From Cordia subcordata (taxonomy: Eukaryota; Streptophyta; Magnoliopsida; Boraginales; Cordiaceae): 64,000 bases of DNA. The position numbers were made by a program, and so were the translations under genes. Below are positions 57,700-64,000 of the stretch, piece after piece. The notes under the pieces were generated by a model, which saw only the letters and a list, made by a program, of their open reading frames with translations, did no database searches and had not been told where the DNA came from. The DNA lies in assembly GCA_028554755.1 (NCBI GenBank), contig JAPTOF010000006.1:17483001-17547000 (forward strand). Reading direction: 5' to 3'. Numbering within the stretch: position 1 is the first letter of the stretch; each line of letters starts with the position of its first letter.

Positions 57700-58300
57700 T
57701 ACTTTTTAGATTTTTTATTTTTAGTACTATTTGTTCAGTGTTATAATATTGTTTATTTAGTGTTGTAATACAATTTGTTTAGTAATTGAGTGCATGTTTT
57801 TTTCCTTACTTCGTTGGGTTGTTGTTTTCAAATGAAAACACATCTGATAAGTTTTTTTAACAATTATAAGATATATTTTTGGAAGGTCATTATGTAACTG
57901 ATATGTTGTGGTATGTCTTTTAAATTTTTTATTTTTTAGTAACTGTTAGCATGTTTGTGTACCATAATTGTTTTTTGTTCAGTAATTTAGTATTGTTTGT
58001 TCAGTGTTATTTTACTATTTGTTCAATAACTGGATGCATGCTTTTTCCTCATTGTGATGGTTTGTTGTTTTGAAATGAAAACACATATGATAAGTTTTTT
58101 TTACAATTATAAGATATTCTTTTTAGAAGGTCATGATATAACTAATCTGTTATGCTATATTTTTTAGATTTTTTATTTTTTAGTACTATTAGCATGTTTG
58201 TGTATAAGAATTGTTTTTTGTTTAGTATTTTAGTACTATTTGTTCAGTGTTATATTATTGTTTGTTGAGCAATTGAGTGCATTCTTTGTCCTCACTGTTT
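57700..58300 (+). repeat. Tandem repeat (~235-base unit) in a later intron of the Ulp1-like gene
   Basis: Units beginning near 57700, 57925 and 58160 share TTTTTTATTTTTTAGTA, GTTAGCATGTTTGTGTA, TTGTTCAGTGTTAT, GAATGCATGCTTTTTCCTCA-like and AATGAAAACACAT blocks. The third unit is partial. Confidence 0.8.
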
Positions 58301-60311
58301 GTTAATTGCAGTTGCATATTTCAAGATTTGTAAGTGTTTTGGAGAAGGTTATTACTAGATTGGTTGAGCTTGGATTTTTTCTTGAAGAGTTTCAAAGTAA
58401 ATATCCAGATAATGAGAAGATAAGTCTTTTTAAGAGTCAATCTCTATGTTCTTGCAATCAAAAGCTAATGTTTGTTTTTTGCAAGAACCACGTGCACCAT
58501 CCCAACCATCTAATGCTTGTGAGATTGCTAATGATGAGTTTTTTGGTGATCCAATAGTTTTGGGAGTTATTGATCAAATTAGTAAGTCATATGAAGAATC
58601 TTGAAAGTCATATGAAGAAGCTGGAAGTAGGGATGTTAGGAATTCTCCTTCTTTTAGGGATTTCTCAAGATAATCCTTTGTGGCAAAATGTGGGAGAAAA
58701 GGATGATATATCTGATATGGTATTTGATATTGTGAGACAATATAATAGAAGCAGAGGGAGGGGTTGAGAAGGAAGGGGAAGGTGTTAAGAAGGACAAGGA
58801 AGGGGTGTTTGTTGATCCAGTTTCTCCAATTTGTATGAGGAATGAAGAAAGGGAGTTGGGTGCAGAAAAGGAGAAGGAGTTTAGAGGAGGTCGAAGAGAG
58901 TTGTTCAGGTTCCTAGAAACTTGATGTCTCCATTTTTTTCAAAATATAATAAAAATCCTATGAAGTTCAACAACCATAATATGTTGATTCTTGATTATGC
59001 ATTGTATAATCCTGTATATGAAAGGAATAATTATGAAAAAGAATGAGAATTTTGTTTGATTTTTAATTTTTAGTTAATTTTTTGGATTTAATAGTTTTCT
59101 AAACTTGTATTATTTTTATTTTGTACGCAAGTATTGTTCTATCTGGGAGTTGATATGCATTATATTCTAACAAGGAAAGACTTTGTATCACTCAATCCCA
59201 ATGAATTCACGACACAAAGTGTTTTAGGTGCATGGTGTCATTTGCATCATATGAAGGAAAGGGTTGCAAACCCTTCAAATTTGAAGTGCTTTTTCATATC
59301 ACATGATATTTTTGTGAGTATTGATATTCAATATTATTTGTTAATAAGCTTTTTGTTTTTCATTTGTTGATGATATTGTTGACAATGAATTTCTTTTGTT
59401 TTTTGTGGTTTATGCTTTTAAAAAATCCAAATTTGAATTGGGGTGAGGATGTTTATTATTATAAGTTTGTAAAGGTAGTTGATTTTGAGCTGAATATGTG
59501 CCAATGGATCAAGATGAGCAAAGTCGATTTAGTAAGTTATTATGTTTTGTGCAGTATGTTTGTTTAGTGTGTTAAAACTATTTGTTCTGTAAATTAAAGA
59601 ATTGTTTACTCAGTGTGTTAAAATTGTTTGTTCAGCTATTGACATCTTAATTTTTGTCATTACAAGTATTCATTCAATTTTGTTATAATGAGCATTATGT
59701 TGTAGTGTGCTTCAATTTGAGAGATAAAAAGCTACAAGTTTTAGATAATATGACATCACATGACGCTCATTATTATGCAAAATACATTGAGATTGCTGCA
59801 AGAAAATAGTTATTTGGTTCATAATTGCATTTTTATTGATAATACTTTTGCTATTTGTTTATAGCTTTTGTATATGTTGAAATGAATTGCAGAAGAAAGC
59901 ATTGTCAAGGTATTTGTTGGGTTGGAAGCATCCTAAAAGTGAAGGAGTTCTATATTATGTTCCAGATCTATTAGAAATGCCTCAGGGGAACTTGGATAAT
60001 CGAGTTGATTGCGGTGTTTATGCAATAAAGCATATGGAAACATATAGGGGTGAAGTGAAATACTGGAACCCGTTCACAGAGGTAAAATTATTTAAGTTTG
60101 TAGTTTCTGGTATATTAGAATGTTATTTTTATATATTGTTTTTCTTTTTTTAGACTATGGAGGACTTCAGAGGAATAATAGCTTTGGAATTTTTAACGCA
60201 TGATGAGAATGTTGTTCAAACTATGATGGACGAACTTGGTGCAAGTTATTTCTCTTTACTTGATGATTTTCATGCGCAATAAGAAATAGAGAAGAAACGT
60301 AAAAGAGTTGA

Positions 60312-60340
60312 AGAAGAAGAAGAAGAAGAAGAAGAAGAGA
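60312..60340 (+). repeat. GAA microsatellite
   Basis: About nine GAA/GAG units. It would encode a Glu run if read in frame past the stop at 60279. Confidence 0.9.
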
Positions 60341-60426
60341 GGCAGAAAAGGGGTAAAAAGACAAAGACAAGCACTGCAAGTGGAGTAGCTCAAGGAAGAG
60401 GAGGAAGGAGAGCTAGAAAGAATTGA

Positions 60427-61589
60427 AAAAGAATTCTTATGTGATGGGATTTTCTAACATGTTATTGGATTTGATTTTATTACTACTAACAAATTTGATG
60501 GGGTTGAATTTTGATATTGATATATTTAAGGACAAATGGTTGGACGTGATGTTTTAGTATAGTTGTTTGGTGTAGTGGGTTAGTATAGATTTTGTTACTA
60601 CTAACAAATTTGATGGGGTTGAATTTTGATATTGATATATTCAGGGACAAATGGTTCGAAGTGTAAATGGTGATGGTTTAGGATAGATATTTTAGTACGG
60701 TGGTTTAGTATAGTGGGTTCAGTACAGATTTGATATTTGTTCAGTGAAGTATGCATGTTTGTTCAGTAGGTTGGTGTAGTGTATATGGTTACTGTTTTTG
60801 ATTTGTTATTTTAGTGTGATGCTTATTTGGTCAAATTGTGCTAAGGCACTAAACAATATTGTTTCTCAAATTTGACTAATTGATGATATACAATTTTCTA
60901 AAAGAATCATAAAGTGAAATGAAAAAATTTCCCATTGTTGTTTGTTCAGTAGTCTATTATTGTTTGTTCAGTAGCCTATTATTATTTATTCAGTAGGATG
61001 AAGGAGGTGAAGTAGGTTCCTAACAAAAAGAAAGTTAAGAATGAAGGAGGAGAAGAAAGGGGAAGAAATTGAAAAAGGAAGAAGAGGAGGGAGGAGAGGG
61101 ATGAGAAAGATAGAGATGGTAAACTATAATTAACCATTAAGGAAGGTTTTATATCAAAGTTAACTTTGAAGAAAGAGTAACTCATTGAATTCAAATATAA
61201 AGAAAAGGGTTGGAACATTATGAAAGAGTGTACAAGACAGTAGAAGAATCATTAACTTAGAAAACAAAAAATTCTTGATGACACTATGTTATGTGCTTGG
61301 ATTTGCAATCAATAGACCATTAGCATCTATGTTTTCTATTATCCACAATTTTGAAGAATAACTATGATCTTGAATTCCAAGACATGAATCAGTTGTATTC
61401 CCATGCAAGAAAATTTGTTTGCCAACCTCTTGTTAAGTTTCTATTACCCAAAATGAAGAGAAAAAATTATTTTGTTAGTATTAGTTCAAGAAGTGATGTT
61501 TGTTTAGTAAGTTGTACCTATTTATTCAATAGCCATACATTATTTGTTTAGTAAATATATTGTAAAGTTTTTACCACTATTCCATTTTT
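60427..61589. other. Spacer between convergent Ulp1-like and transposase genes
   Basis: Contains a direct repeat of about 65 bases (60475-60540 and 60593-60658: ACTACTAACAAATTTGATGG, TTGAATTTTGATATTGATAT) and several TTGTTCAGT motifs (about 60748-60975). A purine-rich stretch lies at 60990-61125. No gene. Confidence 0.6.
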
Positions 61590-63785
61590 GTTGACTGATT
61601 GAGATTTATTTTGTCTTTGTATTCGTGCTCTTACTTGGTTGCATTTCTTCTCGGATATGCCTTTTGTCCTCTCATTTCTCTCTCCTTTCTTTCTGGAAAT
61701 GCTTGGATCTCGTATGATGGAGACAGTAGAATCTTCATTGCCGTGTATTATTTAGAGTTTTGTGGATCTAATTGCTTCTTCAACTAAGCTTGTCATTATT
61801 TAAAATTGATCTTCACATGTTTGCCTAACTTTTTGATTGTCTCCACTTGAATCTATCAGCATGTCAAACTTTCTCTCTCTTTGTAGCTTCCATACGAGAG
61901 AAGAAGTTGTTGAATTTCTGCTAGTTGTACTGCTTATGGAAGTATTGTCATTTTTTTTTGGAGCACTTGACATCTTTTGTCCAACTTTTCAAAATATATG
62001 CATCTAGGGTTGTTTCTATGCATCTCATGTGTAAAATCCTAAGGCTATGTTTGCATAACATCCCCATTTCTTCAAACTTCTAACAAGTGCAATTAATGTG
62101 TCAAGTGACATTGTTGTAAACTACTCTATGCTTGAATAAGTCTGTCTTGCCTCTCCAAAGCTTATATGTCTTGTTTAATGGGTCCATAACTATAGGCCTA
62201 TAGTTGTACGCAGTTCCTTGAATGAATTGACCCTCGAAGTACCAGTACATTTTCAATGTATATACCTTTGTGGCATATTCAAGCAATCCAACATGTTGCA
62301 ATGCAATCTCTAGGAAAGCCATTGAAGCAACTAAAATCGTCCATATTCTCATTTTCTTTCCATTCAGATATGACTTGGCAAAACATGTTGTAGAAATCAC
62401 ACAAAGTAGCAGAAGATACCATTTTCCTTGACAATGCATTGTTTGTGCTCTCACTCCTTTGCGATGAAAGTGCACCATCGGAGAAGACGTACTTGGAATA
62501 GGCAGGAAGTCACTTTTGTTTCTCGTCGTAAAGAGTTTCAAGCCAACTGTTTTCTGCACAATTGTAATCTGTCATTAACCTGCAGATGCAACCAGAAAAT
62601 ATGTTTGTTCAGTGTCTGGTAATCGTTTGTTCAATGTTACATAACTGTTTGTTCAGTGGTTTTATGTATGTCAGGTATATATTTGTCAAATGAAGAAATG
62701 ACAAAAAAAATAAATATGATACTTACTTTTGCCAACGATACTCAAATTCAGCAATGCTTTCACAATTCTTTAGCACGTAATCGAATTGATCCACAAATCG
62801 ATACTTGATTCTCAAGTGGTTTATGTGCTTCTTTGAATTTTCTCCAATGTGCAAAAGGCAAAGCCTATGATAAGTTTGGGGAAAAATATGTTGTATCGCT
62901 CCAGCCATGGAAAAAGCTTGATCTGCCATTATGCATGTTGGCTGTTTTCCTTCAATGGAATAGAGGAATTTTTGAAAAAGCCAAATGAAAGATTCTTCCT
63001 TCTCATTTGCCAAAAATCCAATGCCAAACATCACGTTGAAAATATGGTTGTTCATTCCTACAAATGGTGCACAAATCATCCCATACTTGTTTGTTCGGTA
63101 AGTTGTGTCAAACACACATAAATCTTCGAATAATGAGTAATCATATTTCATTCTAGAGTCACTGAAAAAGAAACTTGTCAGTGTTCCTTGTTTGGCCAAT
63201 TCGAAATCATAAAAAAAAAATCATCTTCACTTTTCATTCTATTGGAGAATATTGTAATCAAAGTTTTGCAATCACCACCTTCCAAATACTTTCTATTATG
63301 TGTTGCAATGACATTATAGACGTCTCTCTTTGTGTATGGCAATCTATGAATTCCTCCAACCTCATTTGGCATTGCCCTAAACTCGTCAGCTACCTTTTTC
63401 CCAACTTTCTTCATGCTTTTAAACATCTCAATGTTTTGTTTTTTGAGTTATCTATGTGATCTTATCATATATCTCTTGCCAGGGCTGGTCATTTATAGTT
63501 ATGTATCATTTCGTGCTTCACTACTTTCCAAGTACCATAGTCTCAAATCTTGAATCTAATTTTTTCATAGCAATTTTTCCTAACATCTATCTTAGTGAAA
63601 GCTCTTTCTGCAATGTGCCTTCTGTCCTTCTGTCCACTTTTGTTGTAGCAGAATTCTCTTTGCAACATGATTTTAGTGTTTCTCTTGTATCTTTTCTTTG
63701 CTTTTCTCACACCAAATCCTATTGTATATGAGTAGTCATTGTACATTTTGAATGCATCTTCCTCATTGAACTCTTTTTTGCCCAT
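61590..63785 (-). pseudogene. FAR1-type MULE transposase gene, decayed
   Basis: Minus gene. The FAR1 DNA-binding domain is at 63785-63430 (FNEEDAFKMYNDYSYTIGFG then VRKAKKR, and a decayed WKVVKHEMIHNY part). The linker at 63426-63221 (GGIHRLPYTKRDVYNVI) leads to the transposase core at 63205-62724: VFDTTYRTNKYGMICAPFVG (first Asp), CIMADQAFSMAGAI (second Asp), FPQTYHRLCLLHIG, and EFEYRW (Glu), so DDE residues are present. The intron (about 62724-62582) has GTAAGT..CTGCAG. The next exon reads SWLETLYDEKQK, a stop replacing Trp, then SDGALSSQRSESTNNALSRK. The SWIM zinc finger follows at about 62110-62040 (C-T-C, stop, KFEEMGMLCKHSLRILHM). The C-terminal IRDPSISRKKGERNERTKG is at about 61720. 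Defects are a T10 run frameshift at 63211-63220 and at least two nonsense changes. The family role is MULE transposition; domesticated relatives are transcription factors. Confidence 0.85.
62582..62724 (-). other. Intron of the MULE transposase gene with TTGTTCAGT motifs
   Basis: Donor GTAAGT at the high end and acceptor CTGCAG at the low end (minus). Two exact plus-strand TTGTTCAGT copies and one variant (TTGTTCAAT) lie within this 143-base intron. Confidence 0.7.
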
Positions 63786-64000
63786 TAAATCTGATGTTTC
63801 AGCTTCTATAATGTTTAAATCATTGGTATCCCCTATTAGTTAAAACAGTGAAAGATGTTTGTTCAGTATAACAACACTGTTTGTTCAATACTGATAAGCT
63901 ATTTGTTTAATAAAATTCAGAAAGCAAATTTTTTGAAACAATAACAAATGATTGTTTAGTATGAAAACTATGTTTGTTCATATCTCATAAGCTGTTTGTT
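63786..64000. other. Upstream region of the transposase gene, to window end
   Basis: No coding sequence. Further TTGTTCAGT copies and variants occur here (about 63858, 63888, 63970). The right end of the element lies beyond the window. Confidence 0.6.

Larger units (their letters stand above)
54780..60426 (+). pseudogene. Ulp1-type (C48) cysteine protease gene carried by a MULE, decayed
   Basis: Exon-like pieces on plus, separated by GT..AG-like introns. About 54781-54905 ends in an acidic SSSDDDDKR before GTAAGC. 56309-56424 is basic. 56781-56987 reads MDIGFGYLLYLEPGELNGKF, the N-terminal domain of transposon Ulp1 genes. 57039-57509 reads YPNQNRYVNLKFLKSIYDVR then FPTIFGW-like. 58312-58767 is coiled, charged. 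About 58880-59045 and 59134-59320 read LGVDMHYILTRKDFVSLNP. The protease core is 59670-60279: catalytic His in NEHYVVVCFN (59693-59695), Asp in VLDN (59744-59746), Cys in RVDCGVYAIKHME (60010-60012). The last exon (60154-60279) is followed by an in-frame stop, then a basic tail with a GAA run. Frameshifts near 56985 and stops near 56430-56620 indicate decay, although the triad survives. Family role: removing SUMO-like modifiers; Ulp1 genes are known cargo of plant MULEs such as Kaonashi. Confidence 0.75.

Noticed and set aside
61590..63785. Treating the FAR1-like gene as a domesticated host transcription factor
   Set aside because: It has a frameshift and nonsense changes and sits beside a Ulp1 gene with the layout of a mobile element.
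1..64000. tRNA, rRNA or snRNA genes
   Set aside because: No cloverleaf with intact A and B boxes or conserved rRNA stretch was noticed; primer-site matches to tRNA ends belong to the retroelements. A tRNAscan-SE and Infernal run would settle it.

Overview
This window looks like nuclear DNA of a flowering plant, probably a eudicot. It is AT-rich, has one spliced single-copy-type gene with GT..AG introns, and is otherwise nested LTR retrotransposons (Ty3/gypsy Athila and Tat types), short DNA-transposon derivatives and a Mutator-like element. I see no tRNA or rRNA genes, CRISPR arrays or bacterial-style operons. All calls are by eye; no search was run.

Layout. 1-1624 is the end of an Athila-type LTR. 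From 1625 to 25220 lies an old minus-strand Tat-type gypsy element, 'D' (RNase H and RT at the left, protease and gag at the right). It is split by an Athila-type element, 'B' (3335-22833). B is itself split by a copia-like solo LTR (5964-8995), which contains an Athila solo LTR (6894-8437, target duplication ATTGG), and by a ~2 kb solo LTR, 'C' (9346-19805). C contains a recent complete Athila-type element, 'A2' (12913-19493, target duplication CAATC). A2 has no pol but keeps one intact 653-codon ORF. 25221-31939 is a second copy of the B/C block. It lacks A2 but carries its own 1.86 kb TRIM-like element (25672-27534, target duplication GGAAC). 31940-33216 is a truncated minus-strand Athila LTR.

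33217-41545 is the gene island. It has two MITE-like elements and an apparently intact 8-exon minus-strand gene (35853-40324, 279 codons) of the mitochondrial K+/H+-exchange-related family, the only convincing host gene here.

41546-51501 is a decayed Athila element, 'F', with gag, protease, RT, RNase H and integrase remains. 51502-54600 holds a hAT-like non-autonomous element (51773-52511), an unrecognised ORF and a Tat-LTR remnant. 54600 to the end is a Mutator-like region: a decayed Ulp1-type cysteine protease gene on plus converges on a decayed FAR1/MULE transposase gene on minus. The non-coding parts of this region carry a repeated TTGTTCAGT motif.

Most notable are four covarying hairpins inside Athila LTRs, arrays of the palindrome GCCGGTCGACCGGC just upstream of the likely LTR promoter, the pol-less Athila lineage whose protein has N-terminal zinc knuckles but no recognisable capsid, the apparently LTR-mediated tandem duplication of the nest, and the motif-studded MULE carrying a Ulp1 gene.
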